The translations under genes and the position numbers were made by a program. Positions 1-9,315 of a DNA stretch of 64,000 nt are shown piece by piece. How positions within the stretch are numbered: the stretch's first letter is position 1; each line of letters opens with the position of its first letter. The notes beneath the pieces were generated by a model. The model saw nothing but the letters and a program-made list of their open reading frames with translations. It did not search any database and was not told where the DNA came from. The stretch is taken from assembly GCA_027924585.1 (NCBI GenBank), contig BSBM01000050.1, positions 8,269,501 to 8,333,500 on the forward strand, read 5' to 3'. The DNA comes from Larix kaempferi (taxonomy: Eukaryota > Streptophyta > Pinopsida > Pinales > Pinaceae).

Positions 1-1
1 T

Positions 2-1147
2 GATATGACTGATGTCAAATACCGGTTGCCCTATCACGTTGCCCTCCAGATTGAGGTTGTTCATGGTCCAATGACCATCAGACGAGCTGTAGTAGATGAG
101 GGAGCGTCGAATTGCGTAATGTCAATTTCTTGTTGGAAAGCTTTAGGTTCTCCTGAGTTAGCCCCTTCCAACACACTGCTTACTGCATTTGATGGCAGAA
201 CTTTCCATCCACATGGAGTTTTGCCATCATTTGATGTCACTTTGGCCGGTAAGACAGTTGTTGTTGAAGTAGAAGTTCTGGATGCTCCGCTTGATTACAA
301 TATGTTGTTAGGCAGGAGTTGGACATATGCCATGCAAGCCATTGCATCGGCAGTTTTTTGAGTGGTCATATTCCCATTTGAAGGTAAGATCGTTACAGTC
401 GATCAACTTTCTTTCACTTAGAGAAACAACCAGACTTCTTCGGAAACCACAGTTCCTTTGATTGATCAAACCACCCTGGTTGGCGAGAGTTTAGGAGTAG
501 GAATTTATGGGTCACTAATCGGAACTTTTGACCTACCGGCTCCTACCTTATTTGTTGGGACTCGAGGATGTGCATCATCTGAAACTTCTATGGTTAGTTC
601 AACAACTGATCCTGAGTTTCCCTCAACTGATACAAACCCCTCCGAGCCCACCCCTGTTGTAGAAGTTACCCACTTGGATTCCCATCAAACTACAACAGGA
701 CATATGTCGACTCCATTGGTGTCTGTCGAGTCAAACATAGATTGTGCCACTACTCAGACACCAGACCCGATCCATTCTCTCGACAGTTCAGAAATTACTT
801 TACCTTCTGATGAGGAAATGTTAGAAGCCTTGAACGACCCGGACCATCCTCGTGAACATATAGATCGCGCATTCTTCTTGTTTCCTTTTCTTAACTTGTT
901 AGAGAGAGGTGAATTTTGTTCACCACCCGATGAGAATACTGGTCTCACTCCTTCACAGGTTGGTATTGTTGAAGCAAATAGATTACATACCTCGCTGGTG
1001 AACATTTTCACTGGGGTCAACGGAAACATTTTCTTTGAAACAGGATGTTATCTCGATGAGATCATTCCGTATACTATTCTTTTCCGTGATTTTCATAACA
1101 CCTTTGCCCGGCCTCACGAGGAGGATCCAGGCATTGACCCTACCTAA
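2..1147 (+). pseudogene. T1 pol fragment: aspartic protease and connector to RT
   Basis: One plus frame holds a retropepsin-like domain (about 5-420) followed by a Ser/Thr/Pro-rich connector (458-1147). The protease active site reads VDEGAS where retropepsins normally have D-T/S-G. It is followed by the family block from SCWKALGSP to LDYN, LLGRSWTYAMQA and the VDQL motif. Stops at 359-361 and 419-421 break the frame. The last residues (LFRDFHNTFARPHEED) resemble the segment that starts RT in this lineage (compare T2 at 50509-50117), and then RT is absent. The N-terminus runs off the window. The frame is clearly a relic. Confidence 0.82.
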
Positions 1148-1266
1148 AGAAGTACTACGCCTAGGCTGAATTACTTTTTCTTGTAACATAGTTGTATATT
1201 TTTGTAAAGCTAGTTTTGTTATGCTCGTTAGGTAATCTTATGTGTGTTTCTCATTTCGTGTATCAG

Positions 1267-1692
1267 ATGTCAACCGCACATTTCTTAGGATTTGCTGATG
1301 GCACCAGTCACCACACCTGTCAGTTGGCTGCAGCAGCGTGGCTCATTTATTCACCCGCTGACCAACTTGTCTCTTCGGGGGGGGTTTGTTTGGGTCCTAC
1401 CACGAATAATGTGGCTGAATACAGTGCAGTTATAGAACTTCTCCGAGATGCTCTCAGTCATGGCATTTCATACCTGGAGGTAAGGCTTGACTCGCAATTA
1501 ATTGTATTTCAGTTAACAGGTGTCTATCAGATTAGGGATCCAGGATTGCTACGTCAGTTCCTACGAGTTAGACTATTGGAAAGACAATTTCATTCTATCA
1601 GATATGAACACATTCCAAGAAGTTTAAACACTTTAGATGATTCATTAGCAAACTATGTGTTAGACTGGCATTTGCATCATACATTGTCATAA
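1267..1692 (+). CDS. T1 second RNase H domain (Tat-type additional RNase H)
   Basis: A 141-residue RNase H fold begins at the ATG at 1267; the open frame extends upstream to 1192 without known sequence. The acidic residues expected of type I RNase H are all present: D11 in FADGT, E51 in NNVAEY, D75 in VRLDSQ and D125 in TLDDSLAN. RNase H cuts the RNA strand of RNA/DNA hybrids in reverse transcription. It lies downstream of where integrase would be, not directly after RT. T2 has the same arrangement (RNase H at 24204-23920, after integrase). This is the extra RNase H reported for Tat-clade plant elements. It is unbroken, unlike the rest of T1, but it has lost its upstream polyprotein. Confidence 0.8.
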   Translation: MSTAHFLGFADGTSHHTCQLAAAAWLIYSPADQLVSSGGVCLGPTTNNVAEYSAVIELLRDALSHGISYLEVRLDSQLIVFQLTGVYQIRDPGLLRQFLRVRLLERQFHSIRYEHIPRSLNTLDDSLANYVLDWHLHHTLS

Positions 1693-1870
1693 ACAACATT
1701 GCACACATAAAATTAAAACGCATACACATGTAAATAACCGCTACTGTATATAGCCGGTACCGTATCAAAAAATATGAGTTTTGAATCATGAGTTTATCAA
1801 GTCAAGTCATAAAAATACAAAAGCTGGGCATAGTAGCCTCAAAAATATATACATAGAATGTTTTCTTCTC
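1693..1870. other. Convergent 3' junction between RNase H and antisense gene
   Basis: About 180 bp of AT-rich sequence separates the stop of the sense RNase H (1690-1692) from the stop of the antisense PMD gene (1871-1873). T2 has the same tail-to-tail arrangement with a longer spacer (about 23568-23919). It presumably holds the 3' end of the antisense transcript. I do not see an unambiguous polyadenylation signal. Confidence 0.4.
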
Positions 1871-2145
1871 CTATGGAAAAGGAGGAACCTCATCATCATC
1901 TACCGCATTGCGATAGCATATGACTAGTCTAGCGACCCTCCGCAGCACCCTAAGCCATGATGGGGGCACCCCAACAACATCTTCCTGCATGTCAATAGGT
2001 ATCTGATCCATACGACATGCAAGAATCTCATGAGTCAACCAACTCATTTTCCTCTCCAGGGTTCCCAACATAGCATCCGCTGCGGTAATATCAGCTAGCC
2101 TCACATAGATGGTAGGATGTCCCTCAGGACAAACAGGCCCAACAT

Positions 2146-2246
2146 CTGCATATGACACTTGATTAGAACTTCAAAACTCATTCATAAAAATCAAATACTT
2201 GAAAAATTTTGAAAAAATTAAATAAATTCTCAAAATTTAAACATAC
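2146..2246 (-). other. Inferred intron 2 of the T1 PMD gene (conserved position)
   Basis: On the minus strand the exon ends ...GATATTG, the donor reads GTATGTTT, and the acceptor reads CATATGCAG before ATGTTGG. It is 101 bp, AT-rich and phase 1. In T2 the corresponding intron (23203-23294) interrupts the same codon, between an N/D-I pair and DVGP. Two diverged copies agreeing on position and phase is the main argument for a spliced antisense gene. Confidence 0.7.
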
Positions 2247-3109
2247 CAATATCTCCCTAGGCTCCACCTGGTGGAAGCACCAGCTCTGGATCATGACGGA
2301 AATCCAATCCAGCATATGGGAACTGCTCAAAAGCGGGTACTTGCCTCTCCCACCACCCCCAGAAATCATCAGTGTGATAACAATAGTGACTTACTCCACC
2401 ACCTTGACGGAGGAATATGTCACCCCAACGACCTAGTCTGGGCTCATGGGGGTTAACCTGTGGTAGAGGCATCCCCAAACTAATAGCAGGCATCCTCTCG
2501 AAGAAGAAAGTACACAAAATACTGTCGTACCCAAAATTCTTCATTGTGCCGCATTTGCAACCTGTCAATTGAGATTTCATGTTTGCCAGCAAACTAGTAC
2601 TCCAATCATAAACATGACCATGCAAGCATTATACACCAATATGCATCGAATGCCTGGAAGCTAAGTGTTGTGATGCACTACCGGCTACTCGGTTGATCAT
2701 GCTCACTATCTCTTTCAAAGGGAGACTATCAATAGTTGAAATCAAGACTTGGCTTCCCGATTTTTCTGCTCCGGCAACACAGTATGTATTCACATATTCT
2801 TGCACTGATCGTGCACCCAAACGAGAAGACCCTTTCAGATTGATTACATCTCCTCTTCTTGAGAGACCAGTAATAAAGTATATGTCATCAACGGCAAGTT
2901 CCAATGTTTTCCCACGGATGACAAAGGTGTTGGTATCCAACTCCCAAGACTGAATCAGTCTTCGAAACAGTTTGTTTAAAGCCCTCATGTTTACGGCTCG
3001 ATAAAACTTCAACAAACCGCATCTTTGGAGCGCATGGAGGGTAGCCGGATCTTGCATGGCTAACCTATCCATGTCCTCATGCTCCCTCTTCCTCCATTGA
3101 AGGACCATC

Positions 3110-3371
3110 CTGCACAAAAAACCAAAAAATTTTGAGTCTCGGTACTTGTGTATAAGTTTTCAAGTATGTACACTACTATGTATACTACACAGTAGCGTGT
3201 AGGCGCTACTCTGCTTGAGCAAAGTAGCGCCCATTGAGTTTATACGCTACTCCTGTGTTTACACAGTAGCACCCGCGCATAAAAACTTATGAGCATTGCA
3301 TTGCAAGCTATTTTTGCTCAAAAATTTAAAAACAAACCATGAAATTGCAAGTGAGGGAGATTTCAACTTAC
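3110..3371 (-). other. Inferred intron 1 of the T1 PMD gene
   Basis: Minus strand: donor CCAA/GTAAGTTG and acceptor TTTTTTGTGCAG/GATGG, 262 bp. The T2 copy also has an acceptor-like TTTGAACAG (22325-22333) just before its start region. The upstream exon (minus strand, ending at 3372) is probably untranslated or encodes a short leader; its start is not visible. The intron contains the AGTAGCG/CGCTACT repeat cluster described separately. Confidence 0.5.
3175..3292. repeat. AGTAGCG/CGCTACT palindromic cluster in the PMD intron
   Basis: Several copies of AGTAGCG and its reverse complement CGCTACT lie about 20-25 bp apart, for example AGTAGCGCCC followed by ACGCTACTCC. Because the copies alternate in orientation, the tract can fold into hairpins. 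The same motif pair fills parts of the T1 LTR (5945-6130), the T3 LTRs and the T3 leader (33010-33175). Confidence 0.7.
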
Positions 3372-3372
3372 T

Positions 3373-5765
3373 TGGTGGAGGAAGTTTGGTGGTTGGATGC
3401 TCGGTTTGATCGCAGTGGAGATTTGAAATTTGCAAAATGTTGCCCCAATTTTTGCCCTACAACACAAATTGAAAATTGATTTTTAAACAATGAAATTATA
3501 TATAAATTGGATTTTGATTTTTACCCATAATTGTTAATTTTCTATAATTTCAAAAATTTCAAAAAACCCTAATTAATCAATTGAAACACATAATACGGTA
3601 TAACACTGATCCAAGCTCAATTTTCACTTAATTGTTGTCAGATTCATCTCCTAAGTTCAAAAATTATTGATGATAGACCTTGTCAACTAGTTAAAATTTT
3701 CAAATTTATATATCATTCGAGATTTTTTCCGCATCGACTAATCTTTTGTTGAAGACCTAGTTTTGGCAGAATATGAAGATATGATCCTAGAAGCTGACCT
3801 TTAAGTCATTTTAAGCTCTTGTTTGGACTATTTAAACTTAAACAAGATTGTCGAGCAAACTTGTCCTCTTCGAGCTCATTAAAGTATCTGAAGGCTCATC
3901 CACTCAGGCATAGAATTACCCATTTTTCGGGCCTAAGTGGATTAACTACGGAAAAGGTATACTCTAGGTATACACCTGTATGCGCTAGAAGAGTTCTCCT
4001 CTCATTGTTTTATACTTTTTCGGGGGAGGAGACTAACTGTACGAAAAAGGACCTTTTGGAGTCTCTCTTTAGGGTTTTCAGACTCTCTAAACATGAAAAT
4101 ACCAAGCGAGCATTCACCTACTCGGGCTCAATGTGAAATCCACGAGAGGGTAAGTAGAGGACTGTTTAAGTTTTTTCAACTCTATAAACAAGAAAACACC
4201 GCCGAGCACAGACCAATCCGGACTCGATATAAAATCCACGGATAGGTGAATAGAGGATTGTTTAAGTTTTTCAGACTCTATAAACAGGAAAACATTAGCG
4301 AGAATTAATCTGCTTGGGCTCGATACTAAAATCCATGAGCAAATATATGGAGTTATTGTTTAAGTTTTTCAGACTCCTTAAAATTGAAAACACCGGCGAG
4401 CAAGAACAGATCTCGGCTCGATATTAAAATCCATAGATCAGTAAATATAGAGTAATCTTCTATCTCTTCTTCGAACTCTATAAATTATGAAGAAGGTACT
4501 GAGTCTTCCTCCCATGGGCTCGTTAAATTTTTTACGTGGTTGGACCTATTGAGTTTTCATTCTTTCTTGGACTCATTAAAACAACAAGAAGGGTATTCTT
4601 TTATCTAAAAAGAATAAGGAACGGGAAAAGACATATCATATCTTCATTGTCAAAGGCAGTTTCAGTCAAGTTCTATCCTTGAACACAGCACCTACTTGAG
4701 TCTATCTTGTCGGTTGGGTTTAGTTTTTGACCTCAGGGTGAACCTTTCCTCCGAGTTATTTAATCCCCCGGTTGGTTATTCTTCCAACCATATGGAGGGT
4801 CTGCTAATGTCTCTTACATTTCAGACTTATTTACCCCATTATGTCAGAAACTGCCTAAGTCACTTTTGTGTCGTGCTCAATGTTCAAGGATATACCCTGT
4901 GTCGGCCATTCTGCAGTTTACCTTGACCTCATGTGTCGGCCTTCCTAGTGTCAGTCTTGTTACATATTATTCCATATCAGCTCTTACCAGTTGAGTGTTC
5001 CTCGAGTTGGATGATGGAGGATGCCTTAAGGCCTCCCTTCCAATGGAATTCTTCCCATCGACATCAACTTATTATTCTGGGATTGAAGTTTAGAGTTTCG
5101 GTTCGTACCTTGGAGATTGCAGTCACCAGTGGAAATTTTCCTCGTTGTTGAATGATGAGAATACATCAATGTCTCCTCTTCGACAGGATTCCCAAGTGTT
5201 CGACTCCAAGTCCATCTATTCACATTTGGTGAATCGTACTTGGTACCTTGGACCCCATCATCATTATCGGTGGAAGTCCTCGCGTTTGTTAACGGTATAC
5301 ATCAATGACCGGTAATCAAACGATACCCTCCATGTTCGACTATCAGCTCTTCTATTCACATGGTTAGGGTTTGTACCTAGGGTTGTTGTGGGATGAATAC
5401 CTTGGGATTTTGGATGACATTACCTCATTTTGTTATCACCCAAGTTGCGCAAGACTGAGCCTCACTTATATTCGGCTCTCCATGAGACATAGATCCAGTT
5501 CGTTGTTATGGCTATGATCTCTCAGTTTGACATGGATCCACGTTTGTATTTCAAGTGGCCATGCTTTATATACATCTCCTTGTTATGTATCGGAGATCAT
5601 GTTGTATGACACTACACATCTATACGATGTCAAAAATGTAATTGCTCGCTGACCTTGATCTTTGTTGCAGGTTTCTTGTGACTTGTTTTCTGCGGTTCTT
5701 TGCTCCTCCTCTGGCTTCGGATTATAATGTATTTCAGCCATCGTTTCCCTCTAACCTCACACATT
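3373..5765 (+). other. T1 long 3' non-coding tract
   Basis: About 2.4 kb without a credible gene lies between the antisense PMD gene and the polypurine tract. From about 3800 onward it aligns with 39150-41004 of T3, down to shared phrases such as the GTCGGCCATTCTG region, so it is a conserved part of the family and not random flank. It contains a 96-bp tandem repeat (4080-4460). Its role is unknown; long non-coding 3' regions are common in Tat/Ogre-type elements. Confidence 0.65.
4080..4460 (+). repeat. ~96-bp tandem repeat in the T1 3' tract
   Basis: Diverged units, each with a TTTTTCAGACTCTATAAA-like start, a GAAAACACCGGCGAGCA-like middle and a CTCGATATTAAAATCCA-like end, recur at about 4172, 4268 and 4363. 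The same array is present in T3 at about 39410-39680, so it predates the split of the two copies. Confidence 0.7.
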
Positions 5766-5775
5766 AGGGGGCATC
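5764..5775 (+). promoter_or_regulatory. T1 polypurine tract
   Basis: The short purine run AGGGGG sits a few bases before the LTR start TGTTATAGG, where plus-strand DNA synthesis would be primed. T3 has the same element (AGGGGG at 41005-41010 before the LTR at 41015). Confidence 0.6.
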
Positions 5776-5944
5776 TGTTATAGGTCAAACTTGCACCTCT
5801 CCATCCGTGATCACCCTGAGCTGCTGATCACACAAAAGGACAACTTGGATGGAGGAGCATGTTGACCTTGAATGATATGTCAACTCTTTCCATTTCCTGA
5901 AATTACTGGAAAACCCCAAAAAAATATCATTTTGAGATATGAGC

Positions 5945-6130
5945 TCTACTCCACTCAAAGAGACTAGCGCCCATACGCTACTCTAGTGTATAATAGAAGC
6001 GCCCATATCCAAGTATACGCTACTCCTTCTCAGCATAGTAGCGCTCACCATTTAAAATCGAATGAGCGCTAGTTGTTAAGCTCTAAGGTAGCGCCCTATA
6101 CGCTACTCCATTGAACAAGAGTCGCGTACA
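5945..6130. repeat. AGTAGCG/CGCTACT palindromic cluster in the T1 LTR U3
   Basis: Six or more alternating copies of AGCGCCCAT, ACGCTACTC, AGTAGCGCT and GTAGCGCCC lie upstream of the TATA box at 6239. The position in U3 makes a regulatory role possible. The same units occur in the intron of the antisense gene and in the T3 leader. Confidence 0.7.
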
Positions 6131-6238
6131 TCTTAAAAGATGATTAAAAAATAAATTAATTCATCGAGGAGGATTAGTTGATGGTAGTTTCATAACTCCC
6201 CTAACTTCCTCCATCGACCTAAACTACTTCTTTAATCC

Positions 6239-6246
6239 TATAAATA
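6239..6246 (+). promoter_or_regulatory. TATA box in the T1 LTR
   Basis: TATAAATA followed by a purine-rich stretch; the equivalent in the T3 LTRs is ATAAATA at 25649-25655 and 41484-41490. Confidence 0.6.
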
Positions 6247-6818
6247 CAAAGAAGGTTAAAGGAGAAGGGTTAGAGAAATTATAGCTAGAGAATCTAGAGG
6301 ATGAGTTGATGGAGAAACTTTAAGACATTGGAGAAGTTGATGTTGAAGACAGCCAAGCCAGAGAAGAGAAAGAGCCCATAATCAAGTTGCAGGAACCTGC
6401 TTCATTATCAGGTATACTTGTACATCATTCTACTTTTGACAAATAAAGGTTGAAGTGACTTTCTTGTTCCAATTTAAATGTGTTATGAAATGGCATCTTA
6501 ATTTGGATCTGTTTTGGTCAATGCTGAATGTTAAACATTGTTGTTGTTTCTTTCAAGCTTTATATATTGCCCAAAATGTTTTGAGAAAGGTATTGTTATT
6601 GTAGGTTTACTGAAGGAAAGGTGGATTTGGAAGTTGAACACGAGATCAAGTCAAGGCTGGGATCAAACTTCGATTGAAAGGTGTGTTCCCAAGATCTACA
6701 ACTTCTTTCTTTTTTGTAAATGTCTCTGTAATAGCATCAATACACTTACTTGTCACCCCAACCAAGTTGATAGCATTAGTTTCCTTGCTATAGGGTGGAT
6801 TTTCCCGCTGACAACCCA

Positions 6819-7499
6819 TAGGCCAACAATTTTGAGCCATATAAGATGAATTTTGTAAGAGATAAAAGACATAGTCATATTTCAGAGAGATGTTCTTCTT
6901 CTTTTCAATAAATCCATTCTTATGCAATTATTTTTTTTGTGTAAAGATTCACATGATTAATAGAAAGCAAATGCAGTTTTCAATCCCATTGTGAAATCAT
7001 CGATGTTCATAATATTTCAGAGTTGAAATATTTGTCAGAGATTCATCATTGTATGCCTCTGTAATATCTATTAAAATATTCTCATATATGATGCAAGGTT
7101 GCCAGGAATTTCCTACTTGTATTATGTATGCCAAATATGATTGCATTACTTTCATTCCCTGAGTTTACTTTGCAAATGTGTATGAATTGTTGAAATTATT
7201 CATGTAGAAGCTTCAACAGGTTCCAAATATCCCTATATTCAAGAAAATTGTCATCATCAATCACTTCTTGAGTACATCTAGTCTCCATTCGTTAAATTCC
7301 CTTCCATTTATCTATATGTTCTGGAATAGGCTGTGAATGTCCTCTGCAATAACGACTTTCATCTGTTAAATACTTTGTATGCCCTAATCCAGTTGAAAGT
7401 TTGCAAAACAATAATTCAAACATTATGCATAAATATATAGCTCTGGTATCTTTACATAAATGAACTTCTATCATGCCCGAGTGTGAGTCATTTTAGCCT
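6819..7499. other. Unassigned AT-rich interval
   Basis: No domain, repeat or element boundary that I can support. It may be flank of the T1 insertion or the degraded upstream part of the LINE that becomes recognisable near 7500. Confidence 0.4.
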
Positions 7500-8704
7500 G
7501 ATTTTCCTCTAGGACTAACACAAGGAATACGTCCTTATTTGAAGGTAAGAAACCTTTTGCGGCACTTATTAGTAGCCATGCAGTGGCGTATTTTATGGAA
7601 TTCAATACCTTTGATCCTATATTGGTGCAACATCCTTCTTATAAATTTCATTTGTGTCCTATGCTGAATGTGAATATCCCAAATGGTTACTGTTATGGGG
7701 CCTCTCAGAGAGGGGCTAGTATTAGTGGACCATGTGCAATTATGTATTTAAATAAGGATCATTACTTTAAAATTTGGATGAATTGTTGTTAGGGATCCAA
7801 CACTAGAAGTGAGATTTTAGCTTTATGGATGCTTTTATCATTTTCTAGATCTATTGGTATTGCTTCTTTACAAGTGGTGGGGAACTCCAAAGTGATAATC
7901 AATTGGACTTCAGGAAAATATCCTCATTGTGTACTTCTATTGTCTTCATGGATGTAGGAGGCTAAAAAACTTATTCAGGAATTTGGGCATCTCTCTTTTT
8001 TGCATACTTATAGGGAACATAGCCAATTGGCAGACGATCTTTCTAAGAAGGCACTTTCAGTTCACGAGGGTATTATCTATTCGGAAGAATGGTCCCTTGA
8101 TCATCTTATTTCAGAGGGATCCTTATATCTATTCCGGTTATATTTTTTGGTTTTCATATAGAAGATAACTTAGCTTATTTAGTATATATGCATTGGCGAT
8201 TAATATCTTTTTGTGCAGGTATTTAGTCCTTGTTAGATCTCCAACATCTTGTTGGAATTTTCTGGGTTAATCCCTACCTGCATTCATTGGAGGGGTCTAT
8301 ATCTTAGCTCTCTTCTATTAGACATGTCTTTCTGGATGTCTCGGGGAGGCATTTCTTGTTTTGTTTGTTATTGATTCGGAGGTTGCGGGGTAGCTTACAG
8401 GCCTCATAATTTCTTGTCCTCTTTATTCCCCTTTTGTTTTGGTTTATTGGCCCATGTATGGGCATTATATGGCTCCTTTGTGTGACAATGGTTCTGTTGG
8501 TTACATTGAGGCCCTTGGATGTTTTTGAGGGTCTTGTCCTTGGTTGTTTATGTCTCATCATTGTTGTGATTATTCACCCGAGTGGAGGGGCTTTGTATAT
8601 TGTGGACCGATTTCAGAACTCTTGTATATCCATCTTATATTGTTTTATATAATAGTATTGTTATTTTCTTTTGGAAAATAAAACTCAAAGATACATTAAA
8701 AAAG
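7500..8704 (+). pseudogene. LINE (L1-type) ORF2 C-terminal RNase H remnant and 3' UTR
   Basis: One plus frame from about 7520 to 8168 encodes an RNase H-like domain of the kind found at the end of plant L1-type ORF2: GSNTRSEILALW, LQVVGNSKVIINW and HTYREHSQLADDLSKKAL are characteristic. Stops at 7790-7792 and about 7955 interrupt it. The first catalytic aspartate appears lost, since the block reads CYGASQRG where FDGAS is expected. The RT and endonuclease parts are absent, consistent with 5' truncation. The 3' UTR runs to an A-rich end near 8704 (ACATTAAAAAAGG). I could not define target-site duplications. Confidence 0.7.
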
Positions 8705-8936
8705 GTACTTCTCTTTTAATCCGGCCACATCTCCCCTATGTATACGCTTGCTTTCTTGACACGCAAACTCGTTAAATTCTTGCTTCCATCCAATCTTTAA
8801 TTTAAACCTTATGGTCCTATTACTCTCGATTGGTTAAGATCCCAATAAGTGAATTTTATATGACACAACTATTTTTTTTTTGAAAACTAGTTTAAATTTA
8901 AAATATATAAAAATATGAAAGAAATACCTTAACAAA

Positions 8937-9315
8937 ATTTCTATTCTCTAAATTGAATCTTCTACAAAAATATTTTTTTGCTGTGAAGTATCAATTATAT
9001 AATTGGTTAACTTATTGTAAGAGGCGACAAAAAATCCTAATATCTAAATTGAATCTTCTACAAAAATAATTTTTTTGCTGTAAAGTATCAATTATATAAT
9101 TGGTTAACTTATTGTAAGAGGCGACAAAAAATCCTAATATCTAAATTGAATCTTCTACAAAAATATTTTTTAGCTGTGAAGTATTAATTATATAATTGGT
9201 TAACTTATTGTAAGAGGCGACAAAAATTTCTAATATATAAATTGAATCTTCTACAAAAATATTGTTTTGTTGTGAAGTATCAATTATATAATTGGTTAAC
9301 TTATTTTAAGAGGCG
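8937..9315 (+). repeat. 96-bp AT-rich tandem repeat, four units
   Basis: AATTGAATCTTCTACAAAAA recurs at 8951, 9047, 9144 and 9240, giving a 96-97 bp period. Each unit ends with TTATTGTAAGAGGCGACAAA. The units differ by only a few bases, so the expansion is recent compared with the surrounding decay. No ORF spans it. Confidence 0.9.

Larger units (their letters stand above)
1871..3372 (-). pseudogene. T1 antisense plant-mobile-domain (PMD) gene, three exons inferred
   Basis: Reading the minus strand, the coding part starts at ATG 3108-3106 in exon 2 (3109-2247) and continues in exon 3 (2145-1871). Residues such as ALQRCGLLKF, LIQSWELDTNTFVIRGK and VDDIYFITGLSRRGD follow the pattern of the plant mobile domain (the MAIN/MAIL1 and 'phosphatase 7 long form' type proteins). 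Downstream are YAGLDFRHDPELVLPPG and, in exon 3, VARLVICY. GT-AG introns are inferred at 3371-3110 and 2246-2146. Stops at 2628-2626 and just before the second intron make it a pseudogene. T2 carries a divergent copy in the same position and orientation (22334-23567). The function of the domain within a retrotransposon is unknown. Confidence 0.75.
1..6818 (+). mobile_element. T1: Tat-like Ty3/Gypsy retrotransposon, 3' part
   Basis: Read in order on the plus strand: protease fragment (5-361), connector ending where an RT N-terminus should begin (to about 1147), a second RNase H (1267-1692), a convergent PMD-type gene on the minus strand (3372-1871), a long non-coding tract, a short polypurine tract (5766-5771) and an LTR (5776-6818). 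The 5' LTR, leader and gag lie outside the window. RT, its own RNase H and integrase are missing, so an internal deletion joins about 1147 to about 1192. The LTR and 3' tract match those of T3, and the coding modules match T2, which places all three in one family. A second RNase H is known for the Tat clade of plant Ty3/Gypsy elements; the clade name is an inference from domain order. Confidence 0.85.
5776..6818 (+). repeat. T1 3' LTR
   Basis: It begins TGTTATAGGTCAA directly after the polypurine tract and aligns with both T3 LTRs (25164-26179 and 41015-42000). The right edge is approximate because the terminal TGACAACCCA differs from T3's TGAACAACA. A TATA box (TATAAATA, 6239-6246) and a polyadenylation-like AATAAA (about 6444) are present. 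Divergence from the T3 LTRs is high, so T1 is an old or distinct copy. Confidence 0.75.

Noticed and set aside
6538-6849. 103-codon open stretch as a gene
   Set aside because: It overlaps the T1 LTR end, has no recognisable motif, and is not preserved in the T3 LTRs.
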